64,000 bases of DNA from JAXGMV01 sp040768445 (GTDB taxonomy: Bacteria > Chloroflexota > Anaerolineae > Anaerolineales > Anaerolineaceae): positions 1,984,001 through 2,048,000 of the forward strand of contig JAXGMV010000001.1 in assembly GCA_040768445.1 (NCBI GenBank), read 5' to 3'. The notes beneath the pieces were generated by a model, which worked only from the letters and a program-made list of their open reading frames with translations, did no database searches and was not told the origin of the DNA. Below, in pieces: positions 45,069 through 53,451 of the stretch (the stretch's first letter is position 1; each line of letters begins with the position of its first letter). Both the position numbers and the translations under genes were made by a program.

Positions 45069-46484
45069 TCATTTCGCTTTCTTCATACCTGCTGCAATTA
45101 AAATCTCACCAATAATGAGAGTGATTATCACTCCAAAGACAACCGGAGTGGCAAAGGCCATGTCAATTGGTTCACCAGGTACCCAGACAAAGAAAACTAT
45201 TGCCTGCAGCACAAATAATTCGCAGATGATGGCAAGAGTGGTTATGAGTGATTTTCCACCGGGAATTTTATAAGGCCGCTGAATTTTTACGTCACTAATA
45301 CGCAATTTCACAAATGCTGGAAATAATGCCAGGTATGGCATTAAAAATACCATTGAACTGAAGGCAAATAATGTCCAAAACAACTCATCTGTCGATCTGG
45401 CCATAAAGCCAAAAAGGATGATAACCACTGTTGATATGATTCCAGTAAGAATGAATGCACCAACAGGTGTCTTGTGAACAGGATGTTCCCGGCCAAAAAT
45501 CTCTGGCAGCCGTTTTTCTTTTGACGCTTCAGCTATTGTGCGATTTGCACCAATTGTCCACGTGACCATATTTGCAAAAAAAGTATACAGAGCAGCGATT
45601 CCTAAGAGGAGAACAATAAGATCTCCCAAAGCACTTCCTCCAAACAAGATGGAGAGTGTATCAATGATTCCTGTTACAAGTCCCAGCTCTTCAAGGGGAA
45701 GAGCCATCAGTATTCCAACGGTACCAAGGACGTAGAACAGCGCTATTGATATTCCCGAGATGATGATTGCTCGCGGAATATCTCTACTTGGATTTTTCAT
45801 CTCAGCAGAAGCGCCTGACATCAGTTCAAAACCCATAAAGTTAAATACAATTACAGGCAGAAAAGAAAGTCCCGCGCCCCATTTTGGCATGATATTTTGA
45901 AATGAAAGGTCGTTTGCCATACCGTTTTTCCCGGCATAGAAAAAGGCACCAACACCGAGTAAAACCATGATCAATGTTTTCAATATAGCGCCAATATTTG
46001 GGACCCATTTTACAGATCCCAATGTCATTGTACCGATCCACACTGTAAGCCATGTCATGAAAATGCCAATTACTATTTGTACCCATAATGTTAGGTCAGG
46101 AAAAAAGAGCTGTGAGAACATGCCGGCAAAAAGAATATAGACAGATGGCATCCACAGGGCCACGTTAATCCAGTACAGCCAGGTGGTTCGAGCTGCCCAT
46201 TTATCGCCAAAGGCTTTTTTAACCCAAACGTACATTCCGCCTTGTTCAGGGTACGTTGTTCCCAGTTCTGCAGTGATCAACCCGTATGGGATAAAGAAAA
46301 ATATAAGTGTAATGATCCACCATGAGATTGTTGATGGGCCGATAGCAGCAGAAGGAGCAAGAGTATCGATTACATGGATGGCACAAATCGTAAACAGCGT
46401 CATATCCAGTGAACGAAGAACTTTTTTATAGCCTTTAGGTCTTTTTGTTGTTACATGAGCTGTTTCAGCCACTTTTGTCTCCAT
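45069..46484 (-). CDS. APC family permease, probable agmatine/putrescine antiporter (copy 2)
   Basis: This 471-residue paralogue of copy 1 has the same start region (KRPKGYKKVLRSLDMTLFTICA) and the same length and helix pattern. The two differ at scattered sites, including loops, so they may prefer different substrates or exchange partners. The gene is upstream of ptcA in the same direction, with about 150 bases between them that hold no gene. Confidence 0.85.
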   Translation of the reverse strand: METKVAETAHVTTKRPKGYKKVLRSLDMTLFTICAIHVIDTLAPSAAIGPSTISWWIITLIFFFIPYGLITAELGTTYPEQGGMYVWVKKAFGDKWAARTTWLYWINVALWMPSVYILFAGMFSQLFFPDLTLWVQIVIGIFMTWLTVWIGTMTLGSVKWVPNIGAILKTLIMVLLGVGAFFYAGKNGMANDLSFQNIMPKWGAGLSFLPVIVFNFMGFELMSGASAEMKNPSRDIPRAIIISGISIALFYVLGTVGILMALPLEELGLVTGIIDTLSILFGGSALGDLIVLLLGIAALYTFFANMVTWTIGANRTIAEASKEKRLPEIFGREHPVHKTPVGAFILTGIISTVVIILFGFMARSTDELFWTLFAFSSMVFLMPYLALFPAFVKLRISDVKIQRPYKIPGGKSLITTLAIICELFVLQAIVFFVWVPGEPIDMAFATPVVFGVIITLIIGEILIAAGMKKAK

Positions 46485-46529
46485 TGTTCTTAATTCTCTA
46501 GTTTGTCTCGTTTGCGGAAAACAGTTATT

Positions 46530-46765
46530 GACTTTTCAATCTTTCCTTGATGACACGCTTTCAGCTCGCTGCTTGCATTATGATGCCTGCGATAAACCAA
46601 CCGGACCAGCAAATGCTGAATGAAGGCAGCTTCTCAATCAGGAATCTCAGCTTCCAATCCCACTCACCAGCACTGGGCAGTAGACAAACATCTATTTTTT
46701 ACTGCCTCTCTGGGGTAATCAATAATTTGTCTACCGCCGACTGAAACCTTGCAGTTTTTTTCTGC
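46530..46765 (-). pseudogene. Decayed second copy of ptcA
   Basis: Blocks of this non-coding stretch align by eye to the 3' half of ptcA: TCAATCTTTCCTTGATGA and CTTTCAG match near 43930-43960, GATAAACCA matches near 43990, and a longer stretch around 46620-46700 matches 44178-44260. A final block, AAACCTTGCAGT (46744-46755), matches ptcA sequence near 44308. An internal deletion of about 180 bases, scattered substitutions and loss of the 5' half leave no open frame. The position beside permease copy 2 repeats the ptcA-permease order. Confidence 0.75.
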
Positions 46766-46785
46766 GTAGAACATAACAAAAATGG

Positions 46786-47277
46786 CTATTCATCATAACT
46801 TTCTGACGTTCTAAAATCTTCCTCCTTAGGCATCCATTCATCAATATTGCGAATGACGTGCGGCACGAGTGAGATACCTTTCACCTGAACGCCTTGAATG
46901 GATGGTAATTTTTTCCGCATGAATTCATGCATCTCTTCATTATTTTTAAACCGGCATTCAATCGATACATCCCTGGTGCCCTGACCCAGCGCTATATAAG
47001 ATATTTCCGGCATACCCTGAAGTTCTAAGATAATCCTGTCTTCCAAGCGTGAGTCAACATCAAGAAATATGTCCACCGCCATGATATACCCGAACGCTTC
47101 CGGGTTAATGATGGCAGTTAACCGAAAAACACCCATCCTGATCAAACGGTCTATGCGTTTACGGATGGTACGTTCGTTTGCGTTAAGATCACGTGCGATC
47201 TCAGATGCAGAAATTCTTGCATTTTGATGTAACAAAAGCATAATTTGATAATCTATTTGGTCAAATGATTGAGCCAT
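46786..47277 (-). CDS. Lrp/AsnC family transcriptional regulator
   Basis: This 163-residue protein has an N-terminal AsnC helix-turn-helix (QIDYQIMLLLHQNARISASEIARDL) and a RAM/ligand-binding domain. It heads the agmatine locus on the same strand and probably senses an amine or amino acid. An inverted repeat overlies its own promoter (47292-47346), which suggests autoregulation. Confidence 0.9.
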   Translation of the reverse strand: MAQSFDQIDYQIMLLLHQNARISASEIARDLNANERTIRKRIDRLIRMGVFRLTAIINPEAFGYIMAVDIFLDVDSRLEDRIILELQGMPEISYIALGQGTRDVSIECRFKNNEEMHEFMRKKLPSIQGVQVKGISLVPHVIRNIDEWMPKEEDFRTSESYDE

Positions 47278-47291
47278 TATTGTTCCGTTTA

Positions 47292-47325
47292 GCTATAATA
47301 TAGTTCCCTTTCGGAATAATATAGC
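47292..47325. promoter_or_regulatory. Inverted repeat over the Lrp-gene promoter
   Basis: GCTATAATATAGTTCC (47292-47307) faces GGAATAATATAGC (47313-47325) around CTTTC, an imperfect dyad. It covers the -10 region of the promoter at 47318-47346. Confidence 0.55.
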
Positions 47326-47346
47326 ACCAATTATCAATGATTGCAA
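47318..47346 (-). promoter_or_regulatory. Promoter of the Lrp/AsnC gene
   Basis: On the minus strand TTGCAA (47346-47341) and TATATT (47323-47318) are 17 bases apart. The -10 box is inside the inverted repeat. Confidence 0.55.
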
Positions 47347-47525
47347 TAGTTTTTAAGTTTTAGATTTGATTTTCTGGTTTCTGACTTTTGGTAAACGATA
47401 ATAGCAGTGTTTTTTTCCTGACATCAACCATAAGAAAACCCGCTATTCCCAACTTCAAAATTCAACGTTTTTCAGTTACTTGATATATCATTGAATTAAC
47501 CCCTAAAAACTATCTGGAGTAAACC

Positions 47526-48824
47526 ATGCCAACTTCAACGCTAATCCAAAATATAAATTTTCTTTCAAACAACTGTGACCATTGGATACAAAATGCTTCT
47601 GTTTTGATTACTGATGGTTTGATAGCTGAGATCAATAACGGAGATACTCATCTCAAACCTGGCATTGTCAAGATCGATGGTCATGGTGCTTACCTGATGC
47701 CAGGTTTGATTGAAATGCATGGTCATTTTTATGGGCGTGCAAGTGATGAGATGCGCAGCCAGCATGCAGGATACTGTCCGCTCTATCTTGCCGGCGGTAT
47801 CACGACCGTCCGCACACCGGGTGAGTTTGATCCTGTGGCAACCTACGAGTGGAAGCAGTCCATTGAAAAAGGTGAATTGATTGGACCGAGGATCATGACT
47901 GGCGGCTGGTATTTTGACAAAGCGCCCAGCATTGTGAAGTGGTTTAAACCCAGTGAGTCGCTTCAAGATATCTACAACTATTTTGATGAGCGCGACAAGG
48001 TTTCAGATTTTTTCAAAGTCTACAGCAATATGCCAGCAGACTGGATTAAAGTAGTTTGCGAGCTGGGTCATGCCAGGGGAAAAAAGGTTTATGGTCACCT
48101 CGGGATGAGCCCAACAATAAGTGCTATTGAGGCAGGTTTGGATGGAATTGAACATGGTTTCTACACTGTCAGAGAATTTCATCAAATCCCGTCACCAAAG
48201 GTGGATATGGACGGTCTCGATAAGTTCGATATGAGTGCTGACATAGTGAAGCGTGTTATGGAAGTGATTGTTGAACACAACACAGCCGTTACCCCGACGA
48301 TAATTACCTTCATGCTAAATGGCAGAAACTACACAGATTGGCTAGACTCCATCAATGCCTGGCGGTATCTCAGTGATGAAGCCAAACAGGTAAACCTTGA
48401 TCGAAGAAAAACATGGGACAGTGACCAGAAAGCGATTGACCAGCAGGATCGCTTACTTGAGAAACAAAGAAAATTTGTTGGCGATTTGTACCGTCTGGGC
48501 GGCAGGATATTTTGTGGGACAGACCCGTCCTATCCCTTGATCTTGCCGGGAAAAGCGATTGTAAGGGAAGCCGCCAACCTGTGTGATTGCGGAATGCCGG
48601 TTGAAGCAGTGCTAAGAGCATTGACCATTGAGGCTGCAAAAGAGTTATCAATTGACTCATTGACCGGTTCTGTCACCGTTGGCAAGCAGGCTGATATGGT
48701 GCTGCTTGAAAAGAATCCATTAGTTAATATTCACAATCTTGATTCTGTCCGGCTGGTCTGGAAAGCTGGACGGATGCATGATCCTGAAGGATTACGCAAA
48801 TCTGCGGTTGGGCAAATTGCCTGA
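47526..48824 (+). CDS. Metal-dependent amidohydrolase family protein
   Basis: This 432-residue amidohydrolase-fold protein has the metal-binding HxH in MPGLIEMHGHFYG (about residues 60-72), a later His in VYGHLGMS, GIEHGF, and the metal Asp in FCGTDPSYP. Such enzymes hydrolyse C-N bonds of cyclic amides or dipeptides. The substrate is unknown. It is followed by DUF917 and AroM genes on the same strand, suggesting catabolism of a cyclic amide or hydantoin-like compound. A GGAG site precedes the ATG. Confidence 0.82.
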   Translation: MPTSTLIQNINFLSNNCDHWIQNASVLITDGLIAEINNGDTHLKPGIVKIDGHGAYLMPGLIEMHGHFYGRASDEMRSQHAGYCPLYLAGGITTVRTPGEFDPVATYEWKQSIEKGELIGPRIMTGGWYFDKAPSIVKWFKPSESLQDIYNYFDERDKVSDFFKVYSNMPADWIKVVCELGHARGKKVYGHLGMSPTISAIEAGLDGIEHGFYTVREFHQIPSPKVDMDGLDKFDMSADIVKRVMEVIVEHNTAVTPTIITFMLNGRNYTDWLDSINAWRYLSDEAKQVNLDRRKTWDSDQKAIDQQDRLLEKQRKFVGDLYRLGGRIFCGTDPSYPLILPGKAIVREAANLCDCGMPVEAVLRALTIEAAKELSIDSLTGSVTVGKQADMVLLEKNPLVNIHNLDSVRLVWKAGRMHDPEGLRKSAVGQIA

Positions 48825-48871
48825 TCAAACTGAAAAACATGAGGAATTAGTGTAATCATTGGAGGAAAGTG

Positions 48872-49945
48872 ATGTTTTATCTGGATTTTGAGACTGGCAA
48901 AAACGCGATCTATGGCGGCTGGTTTTTTGGCGGTGGCGGGGGCGGCATGCCGAAAGGAGGACTGGATGTTTTGGAGAGCGCACTAACGTCTGGAAAAATT
49001 AAAGTATCTGCCATGGATGAGTTCAAACCAGAGGATATCATCGTGACCGCCTCGCTTGTTGGCTCACCGTCGACAGGGAAAGATGCTGTCACAACTGAAC
49101 ACTGCAGGCGGGTTTACAGTTTATTTATCGAAAGCTATAAATCTCCCATCAATGGCATTATCTCAAATGAAACTGGTGCTCACAGCATCACAAATGGCTG
49201 GATAGCTGCGGCTGTAAATGGGCTGCCCATCGTAGATGGCGCTTGTAATGGCAGGGCGCATCCAACGGGTGTCATGGGAGCCATGGGTCTAGACTCCAAA
49301 CCCGGTTATCAAACCCTCCAGGTCGCAGTGGGTGGGACAGGGTCTAACGATTTAGCGATGAGTGCGAGGGGATCAATTGCTTCCACCTCAAAGCTGGTGC
49401 GGGAGGCGTCCACACTCTCGGGTGGCTTTATCACAGTCTTAAGAAACCCAATTGATGCAGCATATGTTAAAGAGAACAGCGCAGCTGGGGCGCTAACCGT
49501 CTGTGCCAAGGTTGGTGAATTGTTCCTTAGAAATGAGAACAAGCCTGACAAGCTGCTTGACGTGCTACACGAGAAGCTGAATTGCCAGGTCTTGTGCCGC
49601 GGTACAACACAGGATTTCTATCTAACGGCAAAAGGTGGTTTTGATTCAGGCAGTGTTAAAGTTAGATATGGAAAGAAACAGGTTGAGGTCACTTTTTGGA
49701 ATGAGTACATGACGGTTGAAGAGGATAGTGAGCGCCTGGCTACCTTCCCAGATTTAATTGCCCTATTGGATGCAAAATCAGGCATGCCGCTTTGCAGTGC
49801 CCAGGTAAAAAATGGTCTTGAAGTCATTTTGGTCTGTGTACCCAAGGCGAATCTGCTTCTCAGCAGCACCATGTTTGATAAAAACCTTTTCAAGCCATGT
49901 GAGGAAGCGATAGGAAAAGCGCTAATTCCATACGCATTTCCATAA
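48872..49945 (+). CDS. DUF917 family protein (S-methyl-thiohydantoin desulfurase family)
   Basis: This roughly 357-residue protein matches the DUF917 family by the N-terminal GGWFFGGGGGGMPKGG, the GIISNETGAHSITNGW block and the DGACNGRAHPTG motif. A related enzyme removes methanethiol-type sulfur from a thiohydantoin, and the family is often paired with hydantoinase genes. The start ATG at 48872 follows GGAGG. It lies between the amidohydrolase and aroM genes. Confidence 0.8.
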   Translation: MFYLDFETGKNAIYGGWFFGGGGGGMPKGGLDVLESALTSGKIKVSAMDEFKPEDIIVTASLVGSPSTGKDAVTTEHCRRVYSLFIESYKSPINGIISNETGAHSITNGWIAAAVNGLPIVDGACNGRAHPTGVMGAMGLDSKPGYQTLQVAVGGTGSNDLAMSARGSIASTSKLVREASTLSGGFITVLRNPIDAAYVKENSAAGALTVCAKVGELFLRNENKPDKLLDVLHEKLNCQVLCRGTTQDFYLTAKGGFDSGSVKVRYGKKQVEVTFWNEYMTVEEDSERLATFPDLIALLDAKSGMPLCSAQVKNGLEVILVCVPKANLLLSSTMFDKNLFKPCEEAIGKALIPYAFP

Positions 49946-49984
49946 CATTTTAAGATGAGCAGAGAGTAAAAGAAAGTGACAGTG

Positions 49985-50662
49985 ATGAGAAAACGGATTG
50001 CTTGTATCACGATAGGTCAGTCGCCCAGAGCCGATATGACCGAAGACTTGCGTTGCCTTCTTGCAGATAATATTGACTTAATCGAATACGGCGCGCTGGA
50101 TCAACTTACACTCAGCCAGGTACAAACTAACTTAATGCCAAATCCAGGAAATGAACTTCTGGTTACTCGCATGCGGGATGGCACGGTGGTGAAACTGGAC
50201 GGCAACCAGGTGCCTCAGCTCGTTCAAAATTGTATTGAACTGGCAGAGACTGAGGGAGTTGACGGTGTCGTTGTTCTGTGCACCGGCACATTCCATGAAC
50301 TTTCGTGTCATGTTCCCCTGCTAATTCCCCAGCCGTTGTTCCATGCAGTCGTCAGGCAGCTTGCTAGAAGTAAACTGGTTGGCGTCTTAACGCCAGACCC
50401 ATTACAGGTTGAACAAGTAAAACAGTGGTGGCATGACAGCGGCGTAGATGTCGAAGTGGTCTCTGCTTCACCTTACGAAGATATGGGAGCTGTATGCAGC
50501 GCGGCGCCAGAATTACGATCCAGGGATGTCTCTCTCATTTGTCTCGACTGCATGGGTTACAGTTTGCAAATGAAGCGTATGGTAGCGCAATTAACTGGTA
50601 AACCTGTGATATTACCTAGAAGCCTTGTGGCGCGAATTGTGAATGAGTTGTTTGGCATTTAA
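49985..50662 (+). CDS. AroM family protein
   Basis: This roughly 225-residue protein matches AroM by RIACITIGQSPRADM at its start, GVVVLCTGTFHEL and LICLDCMGYS. AroM is of unknown reaction and is often encoded with DUF917 and hydantoin-type genes. A GTG at 49976 is an alternative start. It closes the amidohydrolase-DUF917-AroM group. Confidence 0.82.
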   Translation: MRKRIACITIGQSPRADMTEDLRCLLADNIDLIEYGALDQLTLSQVQTNLMPNPGNELLVTRMRDGTVVKLDGNQVPQLVQNCIELAETEGVDGVVVLCTGTFHELSCHVPLLIPQPLFHAVVRQLARSKLVGVLTPDPLQVEQVKQWWHDSGVDVEVVSASPYEDMGAVCSAAPELRSRDVSLICLDCMGYSLQMKRMVAQLTGKPVILPRSLVARIVNELFGI

Positions 50663-50752
50663 GGAAAATAAAACCATTGGCACAATAATTAGCACCTGGT
50701 CAGAAAATCTAAAATTATCGATAAAAAGCTAAGTTACTTTAGAAATTTGTTT

Positions 50753-51391
50753 CTATTTCACTTCTATTTCAACCAGCCACTTAATCCAATCATCACCATT
50801 CAAACCTGGAACAACTGCTCTTAGCGGAAAGCCGTGCAGGATGGGGAGGGTTTGACCATTCACCTCGTACGCCAAAAAGCTTTCCTGTACCAATGCTTCG
50901 CTGAGTGATAATTGAACTTTGTACTTGTCTGCACTCACGAGCAGAACAGCTGTTGCATCTTGTTGGATATCAGCCATCTCCAGAATGGTAGCGAGCTTCA
51001 CACCTGTCCAGGTCGCTTGATCTTCAAAGTAGCCCTCGCATACCAGCAATGGATCAGCAGTCACTGTGGGGAGACACCTAATCTGATCATAGGTTAGTTC
51101 CAGCGGGTTGTTGACTTTTCCGCTGACTTTGAGCTGGTAAGTCGCCGGGTCAATAACCTGGTGCCGGCCAGTAATATGCAGACCGATGCTTTTATCCAAT
51201 GCAATGTAGGGGGGAATGCTTGCAGGCAAAGTGGGCACTGTATATGGTTCAGGCTGACAATTCTTGATCGCCTCTAATGGAGACACTTCCTCAACTGTTG
51301 TACTGGGCAGGTACTCAGTTGTTTGTGGAGAGCTTACAGTGCAGGAAGAGAGCACAAATAGTATTAATATACCAATTATTATCTTTTTCAT
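50753..51391 (-). CDS. Sulfite-oxidase-like molybdopterin-domain lipoprotein
   Basis: This 212-residue protein has a Sec-type lipoprotein signal with lipobox LSSC (Cys17) and no twin-arginine motif. Residues about 85-210 resemble the Oxidored_molyb domain, with the ligand-type Cys in LLVCEGYFED and the NGQTLPILHGFPLRAVVPG block. True molybdopterin proteins are usually exported folded by Tat, so either this copy does not bind the cofactor or it is loaded outside. A promoter with TATAAT six bases before the ATG is present. Confidence 0.75.
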   Translation of the reverse strand: MKKIIIGILILFVLSSCTVSSPQTTEYLPSTTVEEVSPLEAIKNCQPEPYTVPTLPASIPPYIALDKSIGLHITGRHQVIDPATYQLKVSGKVNNPLELTYDQIRCLPTVTADPLLVCEGYFEDQATWTGVKLATILEMADIQQDATAVLLVSADKYKVQLSLSEALVQESFLAYEVNGQTLPILHGFPLRAVVPGLNGDDWIKWLVEIEVK

Positions 51392-51397
51392 CCTTAA

Positions 51398-51426
51398 ATT
51401 ATAAAGGCAAATTGCGTTTGAAACAA
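51398..51426 (-). promoter_or_regulatory. Promoter of the molybdopterin-domain lipoprotein, probably leaderless
   Basis: On the minus strand TTGTTT (51426-51421) and TATAAT (51403-51398) are 17 bases apart, and the ATG follows after six bases (TTAAGG). Confidence 0.55.
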
Positions 51427-51583
51427 TTCGAATATGTCAAATTACGAACGATATTAATGCTATCTGGTCGTACTGATAGGTTAGTCTTAGCAGGGAGTTG
51501 GCGGCTGACTCGAATCTTGATTCCGTGATTAATCTTCTTAGTATAAAATAATTAGTTAAGACCAGCCTGAAGGAGCATTACTC

Positions 51584-52897
51584 ATGTGTGATACTTTTGT
51601 AGCGTTACCGTCCGCCACCGCAGAAAAATCAGTCATTCTTGCAAAGAACGCTGATTGCCAGGTCAATGAGGCACATGCGTTAATAAGATTGCCCAAGAAA
51701 ACACATCTGCCGGGTGAGCTGCTACTTGCTACCCATTGCGTAATTCCTCAGGCTGAACTTACACATGATGTAATCCTAAGCAAATCATTTTGGACCTGGG
51801 GAGGAGAAATCGGTCTGAATGAATATGGTGTTGCAATTGGCAATGAAGCTGTCTATTCTACCTTGATGCAGGCTGAAAAATATGACGGTTTGATCACGAT
51901 GGATTTGCTTCGCCTTGGCTTGGAAAGGGCTACAACTGCACGTGAAGCAGTGACTGTTATCGGCGAAGCGGTGAGCAAGTACGGCCAGGGTGGTAACTGC
52001 GAGCTGGCTGGCAATTCGCATTTTGATTCCAGTTTTCTGATCTCAGACACCACAGAAGCCTGGGTGGTTGAAACTGCCGGGCGTGAATGGGCTGCAAAAC
52101 AAGTTGGGCCTGTTGCATCTATTTCTAATGCTTACACCATCGATGCAGATTGGGATTTGTGCTCTTTGGCTGATCAAAATCCGGAAATTAATTGGTCTGA
52201 GAGTGTTGCAGATCTTAAGCCTATTGAGTCAATTGGTTCAGTCGAACGACAGCAAATCACCTGCACTTTTTTAGAAAAAATTGGAACTGGCATCACTATA
52301 AGGGATGCATTCAATTTGCTGCGAAACCACCCGGAAGGTTATCACCCGGCTACGGCACAAGGTCATGCCATCTGTATGCATGCCGGGCCTGGCGCGTCGC
52401 GCTTATGGAATGCATGCGGTGCTATGGCTTCAGAAGTGAGCCCTGATGGAAGCATCGGTTGGTTCACTGGAACATCAGGCACCTGTGTATCAATATTTAA
52501 GCCGCTTTTTCCTGGAATTGACCTTCCAAATATGGGAAGTCTGCCAACGGAGACATTCGAACCACAGTCACTTTGGTGGATTGGAGAATTGTTGCATCGC
52601 CGCGCTATGGCAGATTTTGATGGAGCTGCTGCAGAGATTCGACGCGAGATTGAAGCGCTTGAAGACAGGTTTATCATAGAAGCGCAATCGGTTATTAAGG
52701 GTACTGCTCGTGAGAAGCAACAGTTCTCCGAAGCTTGTTTTCAACGCGCATCTGAGTTGACAATGAGCTGGGTATACCAACTCGCTGGCCGAAGCAGCCT
52801 GTACTTTGAAGATAAAGACTATGGAGAAGCATGGGATAGGTTTAATCGGGAAGCCGGCTTGACCGGTATGCCTGGTGTCAAGTGTCAGAATTCTTGA
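51584..52897 (+). CDS. Peptidase C69/secernin-like Ntn hydrolase
   Basis: This 437-residue protein begins MCDTFVALPSATAEKSVILAKNAD, the N-terminal nucleophile pattern of peptidase family C69, in which Cys2 becomes the nucleophile after Met removal. The WVVETAGREWAAKQV and SNAYTI blocks are typical of the dipeptidase/secernin group. It probably cleaves small peptides or amide bonds in the cytoplasm. It lies near the amidohydrolase-DUF917 genes, but no operon is shown. Confidence 0.82.
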   Translation: MCDTFVALPSATAEKSVILAKNADCQVNEAHALIRLPKKTHLPGELLLATHCVIPQAELTHDVILSKSFWTWGGEIGLNEYGVAIGNEAVYSTLMQAEKYDGLITMDLLRLGLERATTAREAVTVIGEAVSKYGQGGNCELAGNSHFDSSFLISDTTEAWVVETAGREWAAKQVGPVASISNAYTIDADWDLCSLADQNPEINWSESVADLKPIESIGSVERQQITCTFLEKIGTGITIRDAFNLLRNHPEGYHPATAQGHAICMHAGPGASRLWNACGAMASEVSPDGSIGWFTGTSGTCVSIFKPLFPGIDLPNMGSLPTETFEPQSLWWIGELLHRRAMADFDGAAAEIRREIEALEDRFIIEAQSVIKGTAREKQQFSEACFQRASELTMSWVYQLAGRSSLYFEDKDYGEAWDRFNREAGLTGMPGVKCQNS

Positions 52898-53380
52898 TCA
52901 GCTTGTGACAAGAGGTCAATTGATTAGTTTATTTTTAGGCAATTAAAGGAAAATCCATTTTTCTTACATCAAAAGTTTACCTATCACTCATTGGCTGAGA
53001 CTTTAACAGATCAGCCATGTGTTTTGCGTCCATCAAATCATCAAGCTGCCAATTTATTGGCCATGCGACCAGAAAGCTTGTTTCTTAATCGTCTCTTTTT
53101 ATTAATTGCCTTACTTTGTGATAACTTATGTAACCCCTTTAAAATTATTCCCAGGAACATACATATTTATGATGTTTTTAGCTGCATAGAAATCGTTGTT
53201 TGGCAACTGTGCAATGGATTATTCGAAATTTTGCCCAAGCATATTAAAAGTGAGTGATCAGACAAGCATTATCAACGGTTATTTGGAGCTTTACCGATTT
53301 CTAATTAATGTAGGCCTCAGAATGCTAAATAAAAATATGATCTGATTGTGTAATTAATCCAATTAGAATCATTAGAAACG
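52898..53380. other. AT-rich gap without a supported gene
   Basis: This stretch holds only one 88-codon frame (52991-53257) with no ribosome site, no family match and a composition like the surrounding non-coding DNA. No strong terminator, RNA or repeat is seen. The two palindromes that follow belong to the regulator at 53452. Confidence 0.5.
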
Positions 53381-53429
53381 TACTACTAAATTAGTAGTAA
53401 ATATCTAATATAGTACTATAATAATAGTA
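53381..53429. promoter_or_regulatory. Two palindromes upstream of the cupin-HTH regulator
   Basis: TACTACTAA-A-TTAGTAGTA (53381-53399) is a perfect odd-centred palindrome. TACTAT-AATA-ATAGTA (53414-53429) is a second one that overlaps a TATAAT hexamer (53417-53422). They sit 23-71 bases before the ATG and are likely operators of the adjacent regulator. Confidence 0.6.
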
Positions 53430-53451
53430 TAGTCATTATATAGGTGATCAA

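Larger units (their letters stand above)
42470..46765 (-). repeat. Tandem duplication of a carbamoyltransferase-permease unit
   Basis: Two copies of the same gene order lie side by side: ptcA (43906-44919) with permease copy 1 (42470-43870), and a ptcA remnant (46530-46765) with permease copy 2 (45069-46484). The permeases have diverged but share long identical blocks; the second ptcA has decayed. Confidence 0.8.

Noticed and set aside
46547..46744. 65-codon plus-strand frame beside permease copy 2
   Set aside because: It lies antisense to the decayed ptcA copy and has no gene features of its own.
42470..46765. A mobile element as the cause of the permease duplication
   Set aside because: No transposase, terminal inverted repeats or target-site duplications are seen; simple tandem duplication is enough.
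52991..53257. 88-codon frame in the AT-rich gap
   Set aside because: No ribosome site or recognised domain; frequent in non-coding AT-rich DNA.
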